This document shows positions 1 to 5,777 of a stretch of 10,064 nt of DNA, piece by piece. This DNA is from Dehalococcoidia bacterium (GTDB taxonomy: Bacteria > Chloroflexota > Dehalococcoidia > Dehalococcoidales > G020351185): contig DAOWJL010000046.1 of NCBI GenBank assembly GCA_030640385.1, forward strand, positions 1-10,064, read 5' to 3'. The notes beneath the pieces were generated by a model. The model searched no databases. It saw only the letters and a program-made list of their open reading frames with translations, and had not been told where the DNA came from. How positions within the stretch are numbered: the first letter of the stretch is position 1; the number at the start of each line of letters is the position of its first letter. The position numbers were made by a program, and so were the translations under genes.

Positions 1-80
1 AGTATTCCCATCGTCAAACCCGTTATGAGAGCCAGGTTTGCGCTTAACTTAAAATTATATTTGAGTTTAGGCAGTTTCAT
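1..80 (-). CDS. N-terminus of an unidentified, probably membrane, protein (cut by window edge)
   Basis: An open frame starts with ATG at 80-78 and runs off the window; only 26 full codons are visible. A strong Shine-Dalgarno (AGGAGGT, complement of 93-99) lies 12 nt upstream, which is somewhat far but the best start signal here. The peptide begins with a basic amphipathic stretch (MKLPKLKYNFKLSANL) followed by a hydrophobic run (ALITGLTMGIL). This pattern suits a signal anchor or first transmembrane helix, as in sensors, chemoreceptors or transporters. It lies 84 nt beyond the ribokinase-fold gene in the same direction, so it may be the last gene of the selenium locus or the first of an unrelated unit. 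I do not recognise the family. Confidence 0.5.
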   Translation of the reverse strand, partial: MKLPKLKYNFKLSANLALITGLTMGI

Positions 81-164
81 CTAATTCTATCTACCTCCTT
101 TCGGGCTGATTTTTGTATATTATGTACGCTTTATTAGATTATTGATTACTTTACCTCTTCTTTA

Positions 165-1031
165 TCAAGAGATAACTTTTTTAACTGCTTCGGGTATGTG
201 TTTGATTAATTTTGCGATAGCTGTTGCCGGTGTAGGACTGGCTAACTCACCCATAAACCTGTTAATCTGAGCCGCCTTCATGCAAGCATCAGCCGGTTCA
301 ATGCCGCTGTATATCAATGCCGAAACTATACCTGTGATAGTGTCCCCCGTTCCTCCTATCGCTTCAAGGGCTGGCACCAAGGGCTCCTTGACTACTCCGA
401 CTACCTCGCCATTAACTACTATATGGTCTATAGCAGATTTAACCAGCATATATTGCGGTGCATCTTCATGCTCATAAGCCTCCTTACTCAACCTGGCGAC
501 CTCGGTATTATCAACCTCAAATATGAAGTGCTGCACGTATGCCGGATGCGCCGCATCTTCATCCGCCAGGAAACTCAGCTCGCCGGGGTCCGGGGTAAAT
601 AGGTCAAACTTTCGGCTCAGCTTGATTGCTTTGGCATTCAGTAAAGCACCGGCATCAGCTATGAAAAACGGTTTTTCGTCCATTGCGCCCACTGTTTCTA
701 CCAGTTTTGTAAATTGTTCTCTTGACGGTAGTATGTAATGGATGGTTAAAACCTTTGGTTTAAGATTCACGACTTCATCATTCAAGAACTTAAACATTTT
801 TAAGGTCCCCTCACCCATACCAATGTCCCCCATAACAACAGCATGAGGCTCCTTTATGTTAAGAGCCTGGCATGTTGCCGACGCTGCCGAAATCATAGCC
901 GCGGTTCCTATGGTTACATAGTCATGTTCAAGGGTATAATCCCCTATAGTCAACTTATCTTCTTGATATTTACAGGGTCCATGGGTAAGAGGCATATCCT
1001 CAATCGGCATAGTACCAACTAAAAGAAGCAT
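165..1031 (-). CDS. NnrD/YjeF-C-like ribokinase-fold enzyme, copy 1 (partner of the selenoprotein)
   Basis: A 288-aa protein of the ribokinase superfamily, closest in pattern to ADP/ATP-dependent NAD(P)H-hydrate dehydratase (NnrD, C-terminal domain of YjeF). Visible motifs are VVMGDIGMGEG (about 66-75), IADAGALLNA (124-133), the nucleotide-side motif TPDPGELSFL (146-155), LVKSAIDHIV (196-205) and the anion-hole/catalytic signature GGTGDTITG (226-234), with Asp230 as the expected catalytic base. The YjeF epimerase domain is absent. ATG at 1031-1029 lies 1 nt past the TAA of the selenoprotein gene, with GGAAGGG upstream, so the two are almost surely translationally coupled. A second pair of the same kind lies at 2445-3859. 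Family fold is clear; the substrate is not. NAD(P)HX repair is possible, but the linkage to selenium genes suggests a dedicated role. Confidence 0.85.
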   Translation of the reverse strand: MLLLVGTMPIEDMPLTHGPCKYQEDKLTIGDYTLEHDYVTIGTAAMISAASATCQALNIKEPHAVVMGDIGMGEGTLKMFKFLNDEVVNLKPKVLTIHYILPSREQFTKLVETVGAMDEKPFFIADAGALLNAKAIKLSRKFDLFTPDPGELSFLADEDAAHPAYVQHFIFEVDNTEVARLSKEAYEHEDAPQYMLVKSAIDHIVVNGEVVGVVKEPLVPALEAIGGTGDTITGIVSALIYSGIEPADACMKAAQINRFMGELASPTPATAIAKLIKHIPEAVKKVIS

Positions 1032-1032
1032 T

Positions 1033-1575
1033 TTATTTACCCTTCCTTTCCTTCTTGAATAACTCTAAAGCCTTCAGATAGGCATGTTCCATTGTATAGG
1101 CACATATAGTCTTGCCCAGTTCCCTTGGCTTGGGACCTTTACCAATTACAGTTCCGGTAAGGCTCAGACCGAGCCATGGTATATCCGGTCAGCCTCCCCC
1201 TGAAATGTTGACTATTATACCGGTCCCTTTCTGGTAGGTAATCTTCATATTTCCACAGCGTACCATCGTATAATCAGGAAAGTCCGTTGTTTTAATCAGC
1301 TTGGTTAAATATACTGGCACCAGCTTTGTATCTTTGGGCATAAATAATATATCCAGGATGAGTACATTTTTCTCATCCAGGATACGTTCCGCTGCATCAA
1401 CTTCTGTCGCGCTAAGTTCAAGTGCCAGGTCACAACCGGTCCTATATTCAGGCGGGGGTGCTACTTCCTTTATTTTTAAACCGGCTTGCTCTAATACGTG
1501 TTTACCACGCAAAGCATGATAAATATAGTCAAAAACAATCAGTGCTTTTTCTTCTTCCGGCTTTCCTTCTGGCAA
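1033..1575 (-). CDS. DUF3343-type selenoprotein with in-frame TGA (Sec129), 180 aa
   Basis: Conventional reading stops at TGA (1189-1191) after 128 aa. Reading TGA as selenocysteine extends the protein 51 residues to TAA at 1033-1035, giving 180 aa against 177 for the Cys paralog at 3326-3859. The two align through the site: NISGGG-U-PDIP here, NISGGG-C-PDIP there, and after it PKPRELGKTICA against PRPKDLGYTLCA. The N-terminal ~75 residues match DUF3343 (putative Se/S carrier), with ALIVFDYIYHAL, APPPEYRTGCDLALEL and a conserved Cys48; residues ~85-180 are an extension not typical of the usual ~80-90-aa family members. The start is TTG at 1575-1573, chosen because AGGAGGTGA lies at optimal distance (complement of 1581-1589). 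A SECIS-like hairpin follows the TGA. The role is inferred as a selenium/sulfur carrier or redox protein. Standard callers would mark it truncated. Confidence 0.88.
1154..1188 (-). promoter_or_regulatory. Bacterial SECIS element for Sec129
   Basis: Immediately 3' of the UGA the minus-strand RNA folds into a short hairpin. The lower stem is CCGG (1185-1188) with CCGG (1154-1157), then an asymmetric internal loop, then a perfect apical stem GGCUC (1171-1175) with GAGCC (1161-1165) and a five-base loop GGUCU (1166-1170). The loop begins 18 nt after the UGA, within the usual bacterial range, and carries the G at the loop start expected for SelB binding. GGUCU also matches the loop core of the E. 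coli fdhF SECIS as I recall it. No bulged U like that of fdhF is evident. The fold was paired by eye, with no energy calculation. Confidence 0.75.
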
Positions 1576-1580
1576 TTAGC

Positions 1581-1589
1581 TCACCTCCT
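1581..1589 (-). promoter_or_regulatory. Ribosome binding site fixing the TTG start of the selenoprotein
   Basis: The minus strand reads AGGAGGTGA, close to a full anti-16S match, with the TTG codon (1575-1573) following at standard spacing. No ATG lies at a comparable position, so the TTG start is decided by this site. Confidence 0.7.
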
Positions 1590-1635
1590 AATTATGAATT
1601 TTTAGATTAAAGCTTTCGTGGCTATACTCTGTATT

Positions 1636-1664
1636 AGTTTATTACCAAACAAAAATCCTGTCAA
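1636..1664 (-). promoter_or_regulatory. Candidate sigma-70-type promoter for the selenoprotein/kinase pair
   Basis: On the minus strand a perfect -35 TTGACA (1659-1664) is followed by a 17-nt spacer and TAAACT (1636-1641, 4 of 6 to TATAAT). This would give a leader of roughly 55 nt before the TTG start. It lies in the 249-nt gap (1576-1824) separating the dsrE-like gene from the selenoprotein, which otherwise shows no coding potential and a second, poorly partnered TTGACA at 1791-1796. It implies that the Sec-containing pair can be transcribed separately from the upstream operon. Confidence 0.45.
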
Positions 1665-1824
1665 TAAAACTGCGGTCGTTGTTTTACTTTCCCTTAACTT
1701 TCTGGAATTAAAGAAGGGGCGAGATATAATTATCTACAATTTATTACCTCTACCCCTCCGATATAATTTTCTTTTAAGCTTATAACATTATGTCAAGTCT
1801 ACAGCCCTATCTTATTACCATATA

Positions 1825-2202
1825 CTATATTTTTATTATTTTCGGGCTACTGATTAAAGTGTTCACTATTTCATACATATTACTCGCCAACCCCACCTTT
1901 AATCTATCCGTCAGTTCATAATATGCCAGGCAGGTACCACAAGATATTATGCTAATCCCCTCTTCCTCCAGAAGTGCCAGGGTCTCCAGAACTTCGGAAC
2001 CTTCTGTACTTAGTTTTACGCCGTTATTTATTAGAATTATGCTATCTGGTTTTTTCTCAGCTTCCCATATTGTATTCAGGAAGGCTTTAATCAATATCTC
2101 ACCTAGTCTTTTATCCCCTGTCCCCAACCGGTCACTTGTAATAAATATGATATAGTTACCAGGGACTGGCTTAGCCTGTTCGTTTTGCGCCTGCCCAGCC
2201 AT
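1825..2202 (-). CDS. DsrE-like protein, stand-alone C-terminal domain of YedF
   Basis: A 125-aa DsrE/DsrF-fold protein matching the C-terminal domain of the selenium metabolism protein YedF. Residues ~17-26 read YIIFITSDRLG, followed by GTGDKRLGEILIKAFLNTI. A mid-region has IILINNGVKLSTEGSEVLETL, and the diagnostic end is ISCGTCLAYYEL...LKVGLASNMYEIVNTL, with the paired cysteines of the SCGTC motif. In many genomes YedF is one protein with a TusA domain fused before this one. Here the TusA part is a separate gene 12 nt upstream (2215-2433), so yedF is naturally split. ATG at 2202-2200 is preceded by AAGAGGA. The probable role is a persulfide or perselenide carrier/partner in the cytoplasm. 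Confidence 0.85.
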   Translation of the reverse strand: MAGQAQNEQAKPVPGNYIIFITSDRLGTGDKRLGEILIKAFLNTIWEAEKKPDSIILINNGVKLSTEGSEVLETLALLEEEGISIISCGTCLAYYELTDRLKVGLASNMYEIVNTLISSPKIIKI

Positions 2203-2214
2203 TTTTCAATCCTC

Positions 2215-2433
2215 TTATTTCCCGGGTGGGGTCAGCTGTATATGGAAATCATCTCCCGCTTCCTCTATCTTTACAGTATAGCCCTTACTTTTTGCCAGCC
2301 GGGATACATTTTCTCTGGTAACACCAGCCTCCGTAACAACAATCAATACTTCGTTGGGATTTTCTTCAATGGCTTTTTGTATTTTAACTACCGGTATCGG
2401 GCAGGAAAAGCCTCTTACATCAACTTCAATCAT
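2215..2433 (-). CDS. TusA/SirA family sulfurtransferase-like carrier (N-terminal half of split YedF)
   Basis: A 72-aa single-domain TusA fold protein. DVRGFSCPIPVVKIQKAI (residues 5-22) contains the family's CPxP motif with the carrier Cys11; the remainder (VLIVVTEAG...NVSRLAKSKGYTV) is the standard beta-alpha-beta-beta core. The start ATG (2433-2431) has a strong AAGGAGGGG four bases upstream. It sits 11 nt after the ribokinase-fold gene and 12 nt before the DsrE-like gene in one tight operon. With that partner it equals full-length YedF. In known TusA proteins the Cys carries a persulfide; handling of selenium here is inferred from the neighbourhood. Confidence 0.88.
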   Translation of the reverse strand: MIEVDVRGFSCPIPVVKIQKAIEENPNEVLIVVTEAGVTRENVSRLAKSKGYTVKIEEAGDDFHIQLTPPGK

Positions 2434-2444
2434 TACTCCCCTCC

Positions 2445-3326
2445 TTATTTATAACAGACTTCACTCCATTCACAGAGGTATTTTTCAAATACCGCCGGAA
2501 ACTGGTCGATTATTTGCCCAACCTTAGTCGCCGGGGTTGGCTGGGCAAATTTACCGGCCATACGATTAGTTTTAGCAGCCACTATAGCTGCTTCTTGGGG
2601 TTTAAGTCCAGCATACACAAAAGCTGAGACAAGCCCGGTAATGGTATCGCCAGTGCCACCAATGGCCTCAAGTGTCGATACATCAGGCTCTTTTACGGTT
2701 TTTAATATACTACCGTCGCTGGCTATATAGTCGGTCTTCCCTTTAACAAGGAGCAGCTTGGCTGCACTTCCATTCTCAAAAGCGGCGGCAATCTGCTCTG
2801 GAATTTTACTGGAATCACACTTGAAAAGATGCTCCGCGATATAAGCCGGGTGTGTAGCTTTGGGATCAGCAAGAAAGGCGATTTCAGAGGGATCAGGGGT
2901 CATAATATCAAATTCCGATGCCAGCCCGGCTCCTTTAGCGGCATACATGGCACCGGCGTCAGCAATCATAAATGGCCGTTTCTTACTATTTTCGATAGCC
3001 TTACATAGCTGCTTCATCAAAGCCATAATGGGTAAACAATAGTGCATCACAAAAACATCCGGAGAAAGTTCATCGATATTATCTATAAGATAGCTATATA
3101 GTTCCCGGCTGCCTTTGCCATCACCGATATCTCCAACGACCAATACCTGTGGCGGCTCCAGCTTTAAGTGGTTTATCGTTGCCAGTGCAGCGTTTATCAT
3201 TGCCCCGGTTCCTTGGATTCGGGAAAAACACTGACCATCAGCCACTAAAAAACCTTCTTCCAGCTTAACCTGTCCTAAAGTCAAAGGTATATCCTTGTTT
3301 GGAATCGTACCCGCAATCAGCATCAT
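2445..3326 (-). CDS. NnrD/YjeF-C-like ribokinase-fold enzyme, copy 2 (partner of the Cys DUF3343 protein)
   Basis: A 293-aa paralog of the protein encoded at 165-1031, with the same motif order: VVGDIGDGKG (63-72), IADAGAMYAA (121-130), TPDPSEIAFL (143-152), LVKGKTDYI (193-201) and GGTGDTITG (223-231; expected catalytic Asp227). Both paralogs share an unusual N-terminus (GTxPxxDxPLTxG) and a PTPAT motif near the C-terminus, suggesting one specialised subfamily distinct from ordinary NAD(P)HX dehydratase. The ATG overlaps the TAA of the upstream DUF3343 gene (TAATG), and a second ATG follows directly, so the start may be one codon later. The enzyme probably binds a nucleotide and a small substrate; what that is cannot be told. 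The strict pairing with a DUF3343-type protein is the best clue. Confidence 0.85.
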   Translation of the reverse strand: MMLIAGTIPNKDIPLTLGQVKLEEGFLVADGQCFSRIQGTGAMINAALATINHLKLEPPQVLVVGDIGDGKGSRELYSYLIDNIDELSPDVFVMHYCLPIMALMKQLCKAIENSKKRPFMIADAGAMYAAKGAGLASEFDIMTPDPSEIAFLADPKATHPAYIAEHLFKCDSSKIPEQIAAAFENGSAAKLLLVKGKTDYIASDGSILKTVKEPDVSTLEAIGGTGDTITGLVSAFVYAGLKPQEAAIVAAKTNRMAGKFAQPTPATKVGQIIDQFPAVFEKYLCEWSEVCYK

Positions 3327-3859
3327 TAGTTGTTACCCTCATTCCAGAGGTTAAGGCACTCCTCCAGAGCTAAATCAAGCATCACGGCACACAGTGTATA
3401 ACCCAGGTCTTTAGGGCGTGGTGCTTCGGTAAGTTTTTTATCAACCATTTCAGCATGGAGGTAAGGAATATCGGGGCAGCCACCGCCGGATATATTCACA
3501 ATCATACCGCTACCTTTATCAAAAGCAATCTTCATATTGCCTGCTTTCACCATAGTCCACTGGCCGTAATCTGTAATCTTTACGATCTCACACAGTTCAG
3601 CGGTACCTTTCATCAGAGGAAAGATACCAACACAGGCAGCATCCTTCTCTTTCATCAGGCGCTCAATGCCGGTGCTTTCTACAAGATTTATCTCCAAAGC
3701 CAGGTCACAGCCCATGCGTAATTCCGGCGGTGGCGCAATCAGCTTAACCTCGTACCCAGCACCTTTAATAACCTTTTCTACCTGTATAGCCTGTGATACA
3801 TCCTGAAATATTATTATGCCGTCACCCTTAAAGGCAACACCTTTCTCTTTAAACGCCAT
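3326..3859 (-). CDS. Extended DUF3343-type protein, Cys128 paralog of the selenoprotein
   Basis: A 177-aa protein in the same family as the selenoprotein at 1033-1575. The N-terminal domain (residues ~14-80) has GIIIFQDVSQAIQVEKVI and APPPELRMGCDLALEI with Cys51, as in DUF3343 putative Se/S carriers. The C-terminal extension has WTMVKAGNMKIAFDKGSGMI and NISGGGCPDIPYL, with Cys128 exactly where the paralog has Sec. ATG at 3859-3857 is preceded by AGAGGTG. The gene lies 33 nt after yedE and overlaps the ribokinase-fold gene by one base. The CPDIP motif recalls the CPxP of TusA, hinting at a carrier thiol; this is inference. No signal peptide or membrane segment is seen, so it is probably cytoplasmic. 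Confidence 0.8.
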   Translation of the reverse strand: MAFKEKGVAFKGDGIIIFQDVSQAIQVEKVIKGAGYEVKLIAPPPELRMGCDLALEINLVESTGIERLMKEKDAACVGIFPLMKGTAELCEIVKITDYGQWTMVKAGNMKIAFDKGSGMIVNISGGGCPDIPYLHAEMVDKKLTEAPRPKDLGYTLCAVMLDLALEECLNLWNEGNN

Positions 3860-3892
3860 TAATACACCTCTATTGATTATCGTTTATTTCAA

Positions 3893-5014
3893 TTAAGCTT
3901 TCTGCCTCATTAAGAAACCGACCGTTAAACAGAAAGCTAGACCCAAAAACACCGCTATGACGGTATTGGTACCTATACCATTCGGGCTTGAAGCCAGCAG
4001 GAAGTTATGGGAGAATGCTGCCCCGGCAATCAATCCCAGTATAAATACCCCGGCATCGGCATCGCCCTCACCCGATAGTATGAAATTACGCAGCGGGCAG
4101 GCGCCGGCAAGTATAAAAGCCAGTCCGGCTAAGGACATACCAAGAAAGTTCCACAAATGGTCATTGTGGGCTACTGGCTGGTTTTCAAAACCCCAGTTAT
4201 AGACGATATCTCTGCCATTAACTACCAATCCGCCATCGGCAAAATTGCCGACGATGTAGTTGGTAACTAAAACACCGATTACTATGGCGATAATACCACT
4301 TAATAGATACGTGCTCCTGACCAACATTACATCACGAAACGCACCAACGGTGCAGAGTCTAGTCCTCTGGAATATAAAACCGACTGCCAGTCCAACGACA
4401 ATAGAGACTGCCAGCGGCGCAAACATAGCCCCGGGGCCACTCTCACTGGTTTTTATAATATCCAATCCTTTTGTGGTCTCAAAAATGGCAAATATAAGTA
4501 ATCCGACCAGGATCATTGGCATAATCAAACCTACCAGGGGATGTGTTTTGCCAGCCCTGCCCAGGCTGAATCCCCTCTTCAGGAAGAAGACACCGACGGC
4601 TATCCCAAACACCAATCCGGCAAGGCCGGTTACGGCATTCAGGTCGCCTCCACCGAGGCGGAGCAACAGGCGAACCGGACAACCCAGAAATACAAGAGTG
4701 CCAATCATGGCAAATGCACCCAGGAAGAAGCGGATCAGAGGAGATGAGCCACCCCTGGGGCGCCACTCACGAAAAGCTAAGGCGGTTATTAAAGCCCCCA
4801 GCCCAAAACCTATAATTTCAGGCCTTATGTACTGCACTACCCCCGCCTGGTGTAGGCCCAGTGCCCCGGTAATATCCCGGACGAAGCAGGCAACACAAGT
4901 ACCCATATTGCCCGGGTTGCCCCAGTTCACCAGCAGAGCACCGAGGACTCCGAAGGCAAGCCCACCCAGAATGACCCATTTCTTTGGCTTGAAGTATTCG
5001 AGTATTGAGTTCAT
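3893..5014 (-). CDS. yedE: YedE-family putative selenium (or sulfur) transporter
   Basis: A 373-aa very hydrophobic inner-membrane protein of the YeeE/YedE family, with roughly nine or ten predicted membrane segments judged by eye. Conserved cysteine motifs are visible: GTCVACFVRD (about 38-47), FLGCPVRLLLRLGGGD (about 109-124), RTRLCTVGAFRDV (about 217-229) and AGACPLRNFILSGEGDADA (about 304-322). The paired GCPxR and ACPLR motifs are typical of this duplicated family. The length is normal. ATG at 5014-5012 is preceded by AAGGAGGT ten bases away. It is the first gene of the minus-strand operon and is followed closely by DUF3343, ribokinase-fold, TusA and DsrE-like genes, an arrangement matching yedE-yedF selenium loci. 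Thiosulfate uptake (YeeE-like) is the main alternative. Confidence 0.9.
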   Translation of the reverse strand: MNSILEYFKPKKWVILGGLAFGVLGALLVNWGNPGNMGTCVACFVRDITGALGLHQAGVVQYIRPEIIGFGLGALITALAFREWRPRGGSSPLIRFFLGAFAMIGTLVFLGCPVRLLLRLGGGDLNAVTGLAGLVFGIAVGVFFLKRGFSLGRAGKTHPLVGLIMPMILVGLLIFAIFETTKGLDIIKTSESGPGAMFAPLAVSIVVGLAVGFIFQRTRLCTVGAFRDVMLVRSTYLLSGIIAIVIGVLVTNYIVGNFADGGLVVNGRDIVYNWGFENQPVAHNDHLWNFLGMSLAGLAFILAGACPLRNFILSGEGDADAGVFILGLIAGAAFSHNFLLASSPNGIGTNTVIAVFLGLAFCLTVGFLMRQKA

Positions 5015-5100
5015 TTTGCACTATACCTCCTTCTATTAATGATACTTATGCTGGATAGTTTATCACGATAATCTATAAAATATTTTTTTTATCTTCATAA

Positions 5101-5129
5101 ATATTATCTATGTTCTATGATGTTGTCAA
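5101..5129 (-). promoter_or_regulatory. Candidate yedE operon promoter
   Basis: On the minus strand TTGACA (5124-5129) is followed by a 17-nt spacer and TAATAT (5101-5106, 4 of 6 to the -10 consensus); GATAAT at a 15-nt spacing overlaps it. Transcription would begin near 5094, leaving a leader of about 80 nt before yedE. The palindrome TCACATTGTGA lies 3 bp upstream of the -35 box. Confidence 0.5.
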
Positions 5130-5132
5130 GAG

Positions 5133-5143
5133 TCACATTGTGA
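5133..5143. repeat. Short palindrome (possible operator) upstream of the yedE -35 box
   Basis: TCACA-T-TGTGA is a perfect 5-bp-arm palindrome with a single central base, flanked on both sides by TGTCAA (5124-5129 and 5147-5152). Its position directly behind a candidate promoter in a divergent region would suit a regulator site. No known consensus is matched, and an 11-bp palindrome can arise by chance. Confidence 0.25.
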
Positions 5144-5397
5144 TATGTCAATTACCAATCATGGTTAATTTATCTCCAATAGCTGCCGCTTTTTTGCTTT
5201 GCATTCCTTTTACATCATTATTTGGTTTATTATTGCATCAATTGCTGGTTTTCCTGGTAAGCTATTTATTATTTTGTATAGTTGGCCACTTTGGTGTATA
5301 GTTTAATTGTTAGTTTTAGTACAGGTTAAACCGACTTTATCAGTATTGGATGACCAAACTTTAGCTATACATATATAATAGAGGGGGTTTATGAGCT

Positions 5398-5676
5398 ATG
5401 GTAGAAATTCAGGCGACAGCCCAGCTGGATGTTCTTGGCAAGAAGTGCCCGGAGCCGAATATGATGATTAAGAGCAAGCTTGATTCAATGAACCCGGGAG
5501 ATATTCTAGAGATAGCAGGTGATGCGGCGAACAAGAGGAGTATTGAGAGATTTATCAGGATGAGGGGACATAAAACCATCAGTGTTACTGAAGAGGGCGA
5601 TAAGTTCAGGTTGTTCCTAAAGAAAGCCGAAAAAGAAAAGGGAGACACGCCAATAAGCACATGTGGATTAAAATAA
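5398..5676 (+). CDS. TusA/SirA family sulfur carrier protein with C-terminal extension
   Basis: A 92-aa TusA-fold protein. QLDVLGKKCPEPNMMIKSKLDSM (residues ~9-31) has the CPxP carrier motif with Cys17, followed by ILEIAGDAANKRSIERFIRMRGHKTISV, the usual second half. The last ~15 residues (KAEKEKGDTPISTCGLK) form a charged tail with an additional Cys, longer than a minimal TusA. ATG at 5398 is supported by GAGGGGG at 5381-5387. An ATG at 5391 is in another frame and leads nowhere. The gene is divergent from yedE and heads the plus-strand group with the H-protein-like fragment, lipB and lipA. It may serve the selenium locus, lipoate-related sulfur traffic, or both; the sequence does not decide. 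Confidence 0.85.
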   Translation: MVEIQATAQLDVLGKKCPEPNMMIKSKLDSMNPGDILEIAGDAANKRSIERFIRMRGHKTISVTEEGDKFRLFLKKAEKEKGDTPISTCGLK

Positions 5677-5777
5677 TTTGGTTTTTCTCCCAACGCAAAC
5701 TTTCAATTTATAGAAACGCATTTCCGTCAGGCATATCGTATTTATAAACATAATTTAAGTAATATTGGCATAATTTC

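Larger units (their letters stand above)
5015..5397. other. Divergent intergenic region between yedE and tusA
   Basis: 383 nt, AT-rich, separating two divergent operons. It holds the yedE promoter candidate (5101-5129), an 11-bp palindrome TCACATTGTGA (5133-5143), and a weak plus-strand promoter candidate for tusA: TTGTAT (5274-5279), 17-nt spacer, TATAGT (5297-5302). An open frame at 5110-5301 (63 hydrophobic residues) has no ribosome binding site and no recognisable family; I do not call it. No RNA gene or riboswitch is recognised. Confidence 0.6.

Noticed and set aside
155..171. CTCTT/AAGAG inverted repeat at the end of the copy-1 ribokinase-fold gene as a terminator
   Set aside because: Only five base pairs, AT-rich, overlaps the stop codon and lacks a U-tract.
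1189..1191. Reading the TGA as a nonsense mutation making a truncated or broken gene
   Set aside because: The downstream frame is conserved against the paralog to a near-identical end, a SECIS-like hairpin follows, and the next gene is spaced for coupling to the extended stop, not to the TGA.
1723..1768. Two GATATAATT direct copies in the 1576-1824 gap
   Set aside because: Nine AT-rich bases repeated once in an AT-rich gap is expected by chance.
4260..5039. 259-aa open frame on the plus strand opposite yedE
   Set aside because: Pro/Thr/Arg-rich with no recognisable family; it is the antisense shadow of a clear membrane protein gene with good RBS and motifs.
5110..5301. 63-aa hydrophobic open frame in the divergent intergenic region
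   Set aside because: No ribosome binding site, and it overlaps the yedE promoter candidate; hydrophobicity follows from T-rich sequence.
5374..5379. Perfect TATAAT upstream of tusA
   Set aside because: Transcription from it would begin within the tusA ribosome binding site (5381-5387), and the -35 partner is poor.
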